Source: NIOZ-UU13 sp035528395 (GTDB lineage: Bacteria; Planctomycetota; Phycisphaerae; Sedimentisphaerales; Anaerobacaceae). From it: 64,000 nucleotides of DNA. Positions 1 to 7,553 of the stretch are shown in pieces; position 1 is the stretch's first letter, and each line of letters starts with the position of its first letter. The notes beneath the pieces were generated by a model that was not told where the DNA came from, ran no database searches, and worked only from the letters and a program-made list of their open reading frames with translations. The position numbers and the translations under genes were made by a program. The stretch covers positions 1 through 64,000 of the forward strand of contig DATKYR010000190.1 in the NCBI GenBank assembly GCA_035528395.1, written 5' to 3'.

Positions 1-962
1 TTATGCCTTAGGTACCTGTGCCCAAGGTATCCGTGTCTAAAAAACCCGTTTACCACGTTAGAAGTAAGATGCCGAAACTGCTTGCCCCGTGAGATAGTGA
101 AACGCCTGCCCTGTGGGATAGCAGAGCGTTATCCCACTGGGATTATCTCACTGGGGTCTTCCCCCGCCTGTAAGACGGCGTTATTTATGTGCTAAAAAAC
201 ACTTTTTTGGGCCATTTTTGCTAAGAAAGACAGAATTATTATGCTTTTTATCCGCTTGCCCCGTTAGTTTACCCTGTGGGAAACATGCCTTCTGTCTTCT
301 AATTGGGTTAAATCCGTGTCTATTAAAAACCCCTTTTTTTGCCAGCCTGCATATTCTTATGCGGGCCATCCCCGATGGCCCAGCGGACGCTGGCCGCAGG
401 CTTTGCAGATGCTTGTATCGAGAAAGCCGCTGCCAAGTCTGCATCGGCTGGCAAAAATGAAATCTCTGTAAATCCTGTTATCCTGTCTAATTCTTCTTCG
501 TGCCTTCCCTCGACTTTGCTCGGGATGGTGAGGGCTTCGACTGAGCTCAGCCGAACGTCCCTTTCGAACCATTTCGTGACTATCCTCTCTTAAAAGAAAA
601 GACTCTTCTCTGGCTTCACCAATGCTGACAACGTCAGCAACTTAGACAAACTCCGCAAACCGAACGCACAAGCTCGCTTGGAGTACGGCTGCGAGTTTGT
701 ATAAACAAGGCCGTTCACACCACGGCCGGTGAAGCAAACCTCTCTGTGACCTCTCCGTAAGGAGTCCCAAGGACTGAGTGCTCTGTGGCTATATTCTTCT
801 GCGAAATCTGCGTCTAAAAAATTCGTGTAATTCGTGCAAATTCGTGGCAAAAATTCCTGTTCTCCTGTTCCCCTGATATCCACTTCCTGTTTACCTGATT
901 AACTGATATACTTTGTTCTCTCTGTGCAATGCACACAGACTTTAATAGCTGGCTGGCTTTAG
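1..962. other. Long intergenic tract, decayed repeats
   Basis: I see no convincing gene here. The tract holds degenerate copies of the CCCCGTTAGAAA-type palindrome (about 46-163 and 250-315), a GGGCCATC/GATGGCCC hairpin near 361-382, and a word-repeat stretch near 815-850 in which variants of AATTCGTG recur. Open frames here run on both strands with no homology I recognise and no good ribosome binding site. It reads as repeat-rich non-coding DNA at the edge of a mobile region. Confidence 0.6.
46..163. repeat. Nested CCCCGTTAG-type palindrome
   Basis: Two complementary arm pairs are nested. The outer arm CCCCGTGAGATA (near 98) faces TATCTCACTGGGG (near 143). The inner arm CCCTGTGGGATA (near 110) faces TATCCCACTGGGA (near 130). 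The two arm pairs differ from each other but each stays complementary to its partner. A related degenerate half (CCCGTTTACCACGTTAGAA) lies just upstream. It belongs to the palindrome family seen at 32397, 45913, 48990 and 63004. Confidence 0.6.
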
Positions 963-1397
963 TTATTCTGACGGACAGCTTTGATTATCATCCCTCGGAA
1001 AATTTCCGTTACCGCTGCTTTTCAAATGGATATATGAATAATAACACGCTGTCATCCCGGCATAACTTAACATCATACCATCAGTCATCACAATCATAGT
1101 ATATCCTTGCCGGACTATTATAATAAACGCAACTACTATTGAGTATATTATAATCAATCCTATCGTTATTAGCATCCATCTGGGACAGTGTCTTTTCACG
1201 GCCTCGATAAAACCTTTCTTACCATATACGCGAGCCACTCGACCCGAAATCACAAACAAAGGTAGACCTGAGAGAATTCCATAATGAAGTACCCGAAACA
1301 ATGTGATCAACGCCATATCATAGCCCAGCCACGTTGCGATATGAATAATAATACTGAGAAAAAATCCTGCCGACGTAATCCACATTAACACTACCAA
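963..1397 (-). CDS. Hypothetical multi-pass membrane protein
   Basis: A 144-residue protein I do not recognise. About four hydrophobic segments are visible (roughly residues 5-25, 30-50, 72-95 and 98-120), with basic loops such as RVYGKKGFIEAVKRH between them, so it is very likely an integral inner-membrane protein. The C-terminal tail is polar (PRDDNQSCPSE). Upstream on the same strand is a pyrimidine-rich word repeat (about 1410-1480), so the N-terminus is uncertain. It sits alone beside a mobile region and could be a remnant of a larger gene. Confidence 0.45.
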   Translation of the reverse strand: MVVLMWITSAGFFLSIIIHIATWLGYDMALITLFRVLHYGILSGLPLFVISGRVARVYGKKGFIEAVKRHCPRWMLITIGLIIIYSIVVAFIIIVRQGYTMIVMTDGMMLSYAGMTACYYSYIHLKSSGNGNFPRDDNQSCPSE

Positions 1398-1409
1398 CGA
1401 TAATACTCC

Positions 1410-1482
1410 TTCCCACTTTCCCCTTTTCCCTTGTCACTTTTCCCTTATCACTTCTCCCTTGTCCCTTTCTCCCCCGCCTGCC
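1410..1482. repeat. Degenerate TCCCTT(A/G)TCACTT word repeat
   Basis: Six or more imperfect copies of a pyrimidine unit like TTCCCTTGTCACTT follow one another. It is one of several locus-specific degenerate word repeats in the gene gaps of this window. No coding function is apparent, although open frames cross it. Confidence 0.6.
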
Positions 1483-1592
1483 GCCGTAATAAACATAAAT
1501 ACTACCAACGCTAATCCTCCCAAACATCGACAAAAGACTAACTGTCCCCAGCCATTAATAGGTGAACCTACCCTAGTTTTCTCCCAGTTTTC

Positions 1593-2753
1593 TTAGGATA
1601 TCTCTGATAACTTACCATATATTGACATTGGTATTCTATCTGACACGTGTTCCTTTCCGAATTTGGATTTAAGGTGATCAACAACACACTCCAAAGATAA
1701 GTCTTCAAAGTAAGGTATTATATTACCGTAAAAGTATGCGCCGCCAGCATGTTCCAAAAATTCACTACCTAAGGCGTCTTTTAATTCCTTCTCAATGAAT
1801 TCCCAATCCTTTTCGACCTGCTTGTATTCGTTCTCCAATATATCTACCAACTCTGTCGGACATACAGCAGGCTTCTCAAGGCGTATATTCTTTATTTTTC
1901 TTAGGTAGCTTCGAAAGCCCTTAAATAATCCCTTCGCACGCATAGCAACAATGAAAGGATCAATCGCCAAGTTGAGAAACCTAAACTTCAAGCTGCTAAA
2001 CGGATCAGAAAGAGCTTTCCATTTGAGAGAATCGTCAGATTTAACACTTATTGTGCCCAACTCCTTTTGCTTAAGATTTATATACGTATAAGGTATCGAA
2101 CCAGTGAGATGGCACAAATAAACAAGCGTTTCGAGATTAATTCCGTACTGGTGAAGTGTAAGTTGATGTCCTGTCTGATCGAGAGTTTGCAAATATTGTG
2201 ACGGCTCACTTTCTCTGACCTTGGCAAGATATTTGATAACCTGATCAGTTTCTTGTTCTGATATGCTGGGATTTATTTCTTTTATTGTTTTTCTAAAATG
2301 TTCTTCCGGCAATAACCATAACATTTCTCTTTGAAACTTTCGGGCCATAAGTTCAGTCTCTTTTTCCCCAATCTTAAACAACTTCTTTCTTTTTTCGGCT
2401 TGCGCAAGCATGATTCCGCGGAACTGAAAATCGACTTCGAAAGGATTAGGTATTATTTGAACTATTCCCGCACGAATGCAATGTTCAAGCATTCCTAAAA
2501 CGAACAATAATCTATAGGTTGCGACTTTATACTGACTTGGATGATATATTGGATTATACTCCTTCTTGATACAACAAGGATTTGGAAAAGGATTAACAAC
2601 AAATATCTTGTCTACGTAAAGGCTGCAACCTAGAAGGTAATTGGACACGCTGTCAGCATCCATTTCTCCCGAATAAATGATACTGAAAGATTCATCGGGA
2701 TGTGGCAAAACTCTCATTGTATCAATACCCACAGGCCAAAGGTCTTCTATCAA
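1593..2753 (-). CDS. Hypothetical protein, 5' end cut by an IS256 element
   Basis: About 386 residues from a TTG codon, soluble and helical-looking, with no domain I can name. The same frame stays open upstream for about 25 more codons with protein-like sequence (KGKTYDDLRRGISDDEISNF, then YRLIEDLWPVGID), and then runs into the terminal inverted repeat of the IS256 element at about 2830. The TTG is therefore probably not the real start. I infer that the insertion removed the promoter and N-terminus, which makes this a likely 5'-truncated gene. The C-terminus looks intact. The original function is unknown. Confidence 0.5.
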   Translation of the reverse strand: MIEDLWPVGIDTMRVLPHPDESFSIIYSGEMDADSVSNYLLGCSLYVDKIFVVNPFPNPCCIKKEYNPIYHPSQYKVATYRLLFVLGMLEHCIRAGIVQIIPNPFEVDFQFRGIMLAQAEKRKKLFKIGEKETELMARKFQREMLWLLPEEHFRKTIKEINPSISEQETDQVIKYLAKVRESEPSQYLQTLDQTGHQLTLHQYGINLETLVYLCHLTGSIPYTYINLKQKELGTISVKSDDSLKWKALSDPFSSLKFRFLNLAIDPFIVAMRAKGLFKGFRSYLRKIKNIRLEKPAVCPTELVDILENEYKQVEKDWEFIEKELKDALGSEFLEHAGGAYFYGNIIPYFEDLSLECVVDHLKSKFGKEHVSDRIPMSIYGKLSEIS

Positions 2754-2829
2754 TCGATAGAAATTACTTATTTCATCATCCGAAATTCCTCGCCTTAAGT
2801 CGTCGTATGTTTTACCTTTGGTGAGGGTG

Positions 2830-4273
2830 TCCCATTGATAGTTGAAGGTTAGAAAAAAGGTGGCGGTTCCTAAGGGTCAAATCAGATATAATTTGACCCA
2901 AAAAAGAAACCATTAACTTTTATTTGAAAGGAACCGCCATGAACAAAGATTATCAGATTATCAGCAAAAAGAACAGCAGAGAATTGGCAACATTTCTCTC
3001 AAAAGAAGGACAGCTCCTTTTGCCGATGCTGGAGCTTATCGAGCAGGCAGAGGCGGCTGTAGATGAAGTCATTGATGTTGTTGGCAGAGCCAGCATCGAA
3101 GCAATTCTGTTGCTATCTGCTCAGCAGCTGGCAGGTCATCAGCACAAAGGCAAAAGTACCGGCAATATCCGCTGGCACGGAAAGCAGAACGGCGTTGTCC
3201 CCCTGGCTGAACGCAAACTCCGAATCGATAAGCCACGGCTAAGAAGAAAAGGTAAGGGCAAGAATCTGGAGATTCAGATACCGGTATATGAAGCGATGCA
3301 GACCAACAGTCGGTTAGGCCAAAGGATCCTGTCAATTTTGATGCACGGAATATCAACCCGCTCTTACAAAAAAGTGCTCCCTGAAATGGCGGAAACAGTT
3401 GGTGTAAGTAAGTCGAATGTAAGCAGAGAATTCATAGAAGCCAGCGAGCAGCAGATGAAGGAATTTGCCGAAAGAAGGTTTGATGATAAGGATATTCTCA
3501 TCATTTACATTGACGGCATCCGATTTGGCCAATTTCACGTTATAGCTGCTTTAGGCGTTGATTCTGAGGGCCTTAAGCATGTTTTAGGTCTTACTGAAGG
3601 AGCAACGGAAAACGCTGCGGTTGTGAAGGATTTGCTTGAAGATATTGTGGCCAGAGGCATCGACCCGAGTCGTAAGAGATTGTTTGTGATTGACGGCAGC
3701 AAGGCATTGCGAAATGCGGTAGACACTGTGTTTGGAAACAATCCTGTTCAGCGTTGTCGTAAGCACAAGGTGTCCAATGTAATGGATCATCTACCGAAGG
3801 AACTGAAGGATCAGGTCAAAAATGTGATGCAGGCTGCCTGGCGTCTCGATGCTGAAGAAGGCAAAAAGAGGATCAGGCAACAGGCTCATCAACTTGAGAT
3901 TAAATATCCTTCAGCAGCATCAAGTTTGCTTGAAGGTCTTGACGAGATGTTTACCATCAATGTGATGGGACTTCCAAAGGCACTTAGGCGTTGCTTGTGT
4001 ACGACCAACATCATCGAGTCACCTCACTCAGGTGTTCGGATGCGAACCCGGCGGGTAAGCAACTGGAATGGCGGCAGGATGGTGCTGCGTTGGGCGACTG
4101 CTGCATTTTTGGAGACCGAAGAACACTTCCAGAAGATAAGCGGATATAGACAGCTATGGATGCTGAAATCGTATCTTGATGACTTGGAAAAAGACAGAGA
4201 TCTTGCGGAAAAACGAAAGGCAGGCTAAGATAGAAAAAATGGAACCGTTACCAACCTTCAACTACGGTTGGGA
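2830..4273 (+). mobile_element. IS256-family insertion sequence
   Basis: About 1.44 kb. The imperfect terminal inverted repeats share TCCCA, TAGTTGAAGGTT and an RCGGTTCC block: left end 2830-2870, right end 4241-4273 read on the other strand. The left end carries about 8 extra bases between blocks. An internal palindrome (GGGTCAAAT/ATTTGACCC, 2874-2899) lies between the left end and the transposase start. I see no clear 8-9 bp target duplication (left flank GTGAGGGTG, right flank CATAATCTT), so the flanks may have rearranged. The transposase is intact. Confidence 0.75.
2939..4228 (+). CDS. IS256-family (mutator-type) transposase
   Basis: A 429-residue DDE transposase that moves the surrounding IS element. 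I chose the ATG at 2939 because AAAGGA sits just upstream; an in-frame TTG at 2924 would add five residues. Visible Transposase_mut features are the first catalytic Asp in IIYIDGIRFG (about residue 193), the second in LFVIDGSKALRNAV, the conserved RCRKHKVSNVMDHLP block, and the late catalytic Glu in TTNIIESPHSGVR. Length is normal for the family (about 400) and there is no frameshift, so it may be active. Confidence 0.93.
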   Translation: MNKDYQIISKKNSRELATFLSKEGQLLLPMLELIEQAEAAVDEVIDVVGRASIEAILLLSAQQLAGHQHKGKSTGNIRWHGKQNGVVPLAERKLRIDKPRLRRKGKGKNLEIQIPVYEAMQTNSRLGQRILSILMHGISTRSYKKVLPEMAETVGVSKSNVSREFIEASEQQMKEFAERRFDDKDILIIYIDGIRFGQFHVIAALGVDSEGLKHVLGLTEGATENAAVVKDLLEDIVARGIDPSRKRLFVIDGSKALRNAVDTVFGNNPVQRCRKHKVSNVMDHLPKELKDQVKNVMQAAWRLDAEEGKKRIRQQAHQLEIKYPSAASSLLEGLDEMFTINVMGLPKALRRCLCTTNIIESPHSGVRMRTRRVSNWNGGRMVLRWATAAFLETEEHFQKISGYRQLWMLKSYLDDLEKDRDLAEKRKAG

Positions 4274-4358
4274 CATAATCTTCCCGGGTAATCGAAACCA
4301 GCAACATGCAGCTGTTTGTATCTTGTTTGAACTCAAGTGGACTACTACTCAGTCCACG

Positions 4359-4979
4359 CTACATTGTTGGGTATAACTTTCTCAGTTTTATTCGGGCATT
4401 AGCTGTAGTGAATTGCCAGTCTATGCCTGTTTTGTTTTCATTTCTCGAACGCTCCCAAGCTGCAATAGCTGTTGTCAATTGCTCGATGCTTTCAAAGTAA
4501 TCTTTCATGCACTGGCGGCTAAGAATGCTCAATTCAATCTCAGCCATATTCAGCCAACTGCCATGTTTCGGAGTATAATGAATTTCCAGCTTTTCTGTCA
4601 ACCGCCGAGCTTCCGCCGGCTCGAATGCCTCATACAGCGACGCAGTATTATGTGTGTTAAGGTTGTCCATGACCAGCACGATTTTTTCTGCTTCAGGATG
4701 AAGCTCATCACACAAATGGCGGATAACTTCAGCAAAATCCTGCCGTGTTCGACGCTGACGAACTCGAACATATCGCTCGCCCTCCAGCGGAGCGTTCATC
4801 ATAAAAACGCTGGCGGTTCCGCAACGGCGATATTCAGCATCAACACGCTTAGGTTTGCCTGGCTCAACAGCAATCGACTTGCGAGTTTCAGCAACAAGCT
4901 GTTTCGATGCTTCGTCAAGACACACTAATGGCATTTTGCTGTTACGAGGCCTTAGATACACTTCTAAGACATCTTCCAT
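4359..4979 (-). CDS. IS630 transposase, catalytic DDE part (orfB)
   Basis: 206 residues from the first ATG, but translation most likely enters this frame further upstream by frameshifting at the A8 run near 5050. DDE residues are visible: Asp in PLVCLDEASKQ, Asp in IVLVMDNLNTHN, and Glu in HGSWLNMAEIELS, the classic IS630/Tc1 arrangement. The C-terminus is complete (LRKLYPTM). I see no inactivating stop. Confidence 0.88.
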   Translation of the reverse strand: MEDVLEVYLRPRNSKMPLVCLDEASKQLVAETRKSIAVEPGKPKRVDAEYRRCGTASVFMMNAPLEGERYVRVRQRRTRQDFAEVIRHLCDELHPEAEKIVLVMDNLNTHNTASLYEAFEPAEARRLTEKLEIHYTPKHGSWLNMAEIELSILSRQCMKDYFESIEQLTTAIAAWERSRNENKTGIDWQFTTANARIKLRKLYPTM

Positions 4980-5029
4980 CGCTGCTACAAACGCCGCATT
5001 TGCCTTTGGCGGTATGCACCAATACTTGT

Positions 5030-5485
5030 TTAGATGAGGCTTAAGTTCATTTTTTTTAGCGTATTGTGTACCGTGCTTTTACTGCAGGAATCCACAAAAC
5101 CCAATGCCACCATTTGTTCTGCCAGCAATCTAACCGTCCAGCGATTCCGACCTTGGGGAGCAGAAGAACATGCTGTTGCAATCAAATGCGCCTCAGCAAC
5201 GCCATCCAGTTTTTTGGCACGATATGAACCACGATTGCCATGATCCATTGCTGCTTCCAAACCGTGTTCAACCAGTCGCTTACGAAGACGCTCAACACTC
5301 TTGATCGTACAATCAAAGGCATTGGCAATGTCTGCGTCTTTCCAGGCTGGACCTTGTGGCCCTTGGTCGGCCTTAAGTAAAATACGGGCATGTCGCCGTT
5401 TGTGTGCCGCCATACGTTCAGCTTTGATGATGTCCTTGAGTCCAGAGCGTTCTTCACTTGTCAACTCAACAATATATTTTATCAT
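5030..5485 (-). CDS. IS630 transposase, N-terminal part (orfA)
   Basis: 151 residues carrying the DNA-binding half. It starts MIKYIVELTSEERSGLKDII, followed by helix-turn-helix segments around DADIANAFDCTIKSVERLRKR (residues about 50-72) and a second winged-helix-like part (RWTVRLLAEQMV...STVHNTLKKM). The frame ends at TAA soon after an A8 run on the coding strand (T8 at 5050-5057). A -1 slip on CTA-AAA-AAA continues as KKNELKPHLNKYWCIPPKAN directly into the catalytic part at 4979. Frameshifted IS630 transposases of this design are known, so the two parts very likely make one fusion enzyme. Confidence 0.85.
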   Translation of the reverse strand: MIKYIVELTSEERSGLKDIIKAERMAAHKRRHARILLKADQGPQGPAWKDADIANAFDCTIKSVERLRKRLVEHGLEAAMDHGNRGSYRAKKLDGVAEAHLIATACSSAPQGRNRWTVRLLAEQMVALGFVDSCSKSTVHNTLKKMNLSLI

Positions 5486-5679
5486 GTTGGCCTCCTTGCA
5501 GAATTAAGGAATTAACTGTTATGTTAATCCTATCGGCAAAAAGACCTAACAGACTTTATTCCGCGGACGGAGTACTAGTAGAGCACCATTTTTACTTGAA
5601 ATTTTGTTCAAAGCATGAGAAAATAGCAGCGTATGAAATCAGAACAAAACAAACCATTTCAAGTCAATAGTACATTTAT

Positions 5680-5750
5680 GGCCGGGGACTGCCTATCCGA
5701 AAGGACGGCAAGGCTTGTTCTGAGCCTCATACACCCCCGGCCACTTTTTT
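5680..5750 (+). ncRNA. Candidate structured RNA ending in a terminator, before the integrase
   Basis: An 8-bp outer stem GGCCGGGG (5680-5687) with CCCCGGCC (5735-5742) encloses two hairpins. One is TGCC-TA-TCC-GAAA-GGA-C-GGCA (5690-5710) with a GAAA tetraloop. The other is AGGCT-TGTTCTG-AGCCT (5711-5727). The three-way-junction fold is followed by a T-run (5745-5750) as in an intrinsic terminator. A further inverted pair ACTTGAAAT / ATTTCAAGT lies upstream (5594-5602 / 5656-5664). It matches no riboswitch or ribozyme consensus I know. It could simply be an elaborate terminator, or an att-related structure. Confidence 0.4.
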
Positions 5751-5769
5751 CAAAAGGTAGGTGAATATT

Positions 5770-7185
5770 ATGCGAATATTCAAACCACAATATCGACATA
5801 AGAAAACGGGCAAGCTAAAGCCCATCGGCAAGTGGTGGATTGAACTAAGAGACTACCTGCAAGTCGTTCGACGTTTTCCGGGCTGTACTGACAAGAAAGC
5901 AACTGAGACCCTGGGCAGGCAGATCGAGCGGCTGGTGAGCTGCAAGATAGCGGGTCAGCAACCGGGCCCAGAGTTATCGCGCTGGCTTGAGGGAATATCG
6001 GAAAAGCTTACGGATAGACTTGTGAAAGTGGGCCTACTCGATACCACGCGAGCCGCGGCGGGTAAATCCCTGAAAAATCACTTGGAGGATTTTGAGCAGT
6101 CTCTGCTTGCGAAAGGTGACACAAAGGGGCATGTTCGAACTATAGTGACTAGGGCAAGGCGCATAGTCACGGGGTGTGGTTTCAAATCTTGGAGCGATAT
6201 ATCGGCGAACAGGGTGCAGCGGTATCTTGCTGAGCTACGCAATAATGGAGAGGGTATATCCGCTCAGACTTCCAACCACTATCTACAGGCAATCAAGCAA
6301 TTCTGCGCATGGATGACAGATAACGGACGGGCGATTGAATCACCTGTGCGGCACTTGAAGGGCTTGAGGGTACTGCAGACTGACCGAAGACATGCCCGAA
6401 GGGCTTTGGAGCCAGATGAAATCCGCAGGTTGCTGGAAGCCACAAGGCAGGGGCTGGACCGCTATGGCATGAACGGCCATGAGCGGTGCCTGCTTTACAG
6501 ACTGGCAATAGAGAGCGGTCTGCGTCGCAAGGAACTGCAAAGCTTGTTGGTTTCATCTTTTGATTTTAAGACCCACACCGTCACTGTGACGGATGCTTAT
6601 AGTAAGAACCGAAGACAGAGCGTGCTGCCTTTAAGAAAAGATACGGCAGTTGAACTGGAACGTTTCTTTACAGGTAAACTACCGAACGTCAAGGCATTTG
6701 GCGGAACATATAAGCGGCTGACTGATAAGACGGCAAAGATGCTTCGGGCCGATTTAGCAGAAGCGGGTATTCCCTATGTTGATGACGGATTTTTCTTTGA
6801 TTTTCACGCCCAGCGGCACCAGACGGGCACCCTGCTGGCTGCCAGTGGAACACATCCTAAGGTTGCATAGTCGATCATGCGACACAGCGACATTAACTTA
6901 ACCATGTCTCGCTATACGCATACGCTCACCGGACAAGAGGCCAAAGCTGTAGAAAGCATGCCGGACCTGTCTATGCCAAGCAAACAGAAAGCGGAAGCTA
7001 CTGGGACGGATAGAAAAACTGACTTGGCGTCATACTTGGCGCTTCAGGGCGGAAAACAATGTATTCCTATGGACGGCACTGGACAGTCCACCTACACTGA
7101 TGGGGGCAATAACGCAGTTTCTAAAGCCAACGGTCGGATTCGAACCGACAACCCCTGGTTTACAAAACCAGAGCTCTACCGTTGA
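5770..7185 (+). pseudogene. Tyrosine recombinase/integrase, interrupted by an amber codon
   Basis: A phage-type integrase with an N-terminal arm-binding region, a SAM-like core-binding domain (about residues 100-190) and a catalytic domain. Box-I Arg is in ESGLRRKEL and the HxxR of box II in DFHAQRH. A TAG at 6868-6870 follows GTHPKVA, and the same frame resumes with SIMRHSDINLTMSRYTHT, which carries the last His and the Tyr nucleophile. A CAG-to-TAG change is the simplest cause, so the short product would be dead unless the amber is read through. The frame continues into the antisense of tRNA-Thr and stops inside it (7183-7185). The start is ATG 5770, behind AGGTG. Confidence 0.85.
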
Positions 7186-7196
7186 GCTACGTTGGC
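7125..7196 (-). tRNA. tRNA-Thr (anticodon TGT)
   Basis: On the minus strand the 7-bp acceptor stem GCCAACG/CGTTGGC, a D arm (GCTC...GAGC), an anticodon stem CTGGT/ACCAG with loop TTTGTAA, and a T arm with GGTTCGAATCC form a full cloverleaf. Anticodon TGT reads ACA threonine codons. CCA is not encoded. The 3' end faces the integrase gene, the usual arrangement when an integrative element has used a tRNA 3' end as its attachment site. Confidence 0.93.
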
Positions 7197-7553
7197 GTCA
7201 TTTTTATACTGATGTATTTTTTGTTAATTTACAGTGAAAACGAGCCAATTGCAAGAAAATCAGAGACAAATAATATCAAAGGGCTTTTCTTAACGATGTT
7301 CCTTGGACATCCCGGACAATCCAGTGATTTTCCTTGACGGACATATGGCTGATTTGGTATAAGTGAAGTTGTTAGAGCCTGTGGTTTCTTGGATCCTTCG
7401 GGCGGTAGATTTCTTCTTAATTCTTCGGGCTCTCGAAGGAAGGAGGCAGTGCGAAGCAGCATGGAATCCTCAGGAGACATGACTCATACACAGTGAAAAG
7501 TGACAACCATTGTCGTTCTCTTTATCTGAACCTTTTCTTGAAGGAGGATTATT
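7197..7553. other. Intergenic tract between tRNA-Thr and the LamG gene
   Basis: No gene is supported. The segment at about 7252-7282 (ATCAGAGACAAATAATATCA, then AAGGGC) closely matches one at about 11217-11248 just before a hairpin, so both may be remains of one repeated element. AAGGAGG near 7541 is the ribosome binding site of the next gene. Confidence 0.5.

Larger units (their letters stand above)
4343..5580 (-). mobile_element. IS630-family insertion sequence
   Basis: About 1.24 kb. The ends are inverted: TACTACTCAGTCCACGC at the left (4343-4359) against TACTAGTACTCCGTCCGC read inward from the right (5563-5580). Both start with TA, which fits the TA target-site duplication known for this family. 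It contains one transposase split over two frames, and the transposase stop codon falls at the edge of the left repeat. It is inserted between the IS256 element and the integrase gene. Confidence 0.8.

Noticed and set aside
5680..5750. A tRNA or tmRNA gene at the structured element
   Set aside because: The stems do not fit a cloverleaf: there is no T arm, the loop lacks U33, and there is no tmRNA 5' consensus.
6868..6870. Pyrrolysine or another reassignment of TAG
   Set aside because: Several intact genes (der, yicC, purB) stop at TAG and no amber-decoding machinery is visible. Mutation is simpler.
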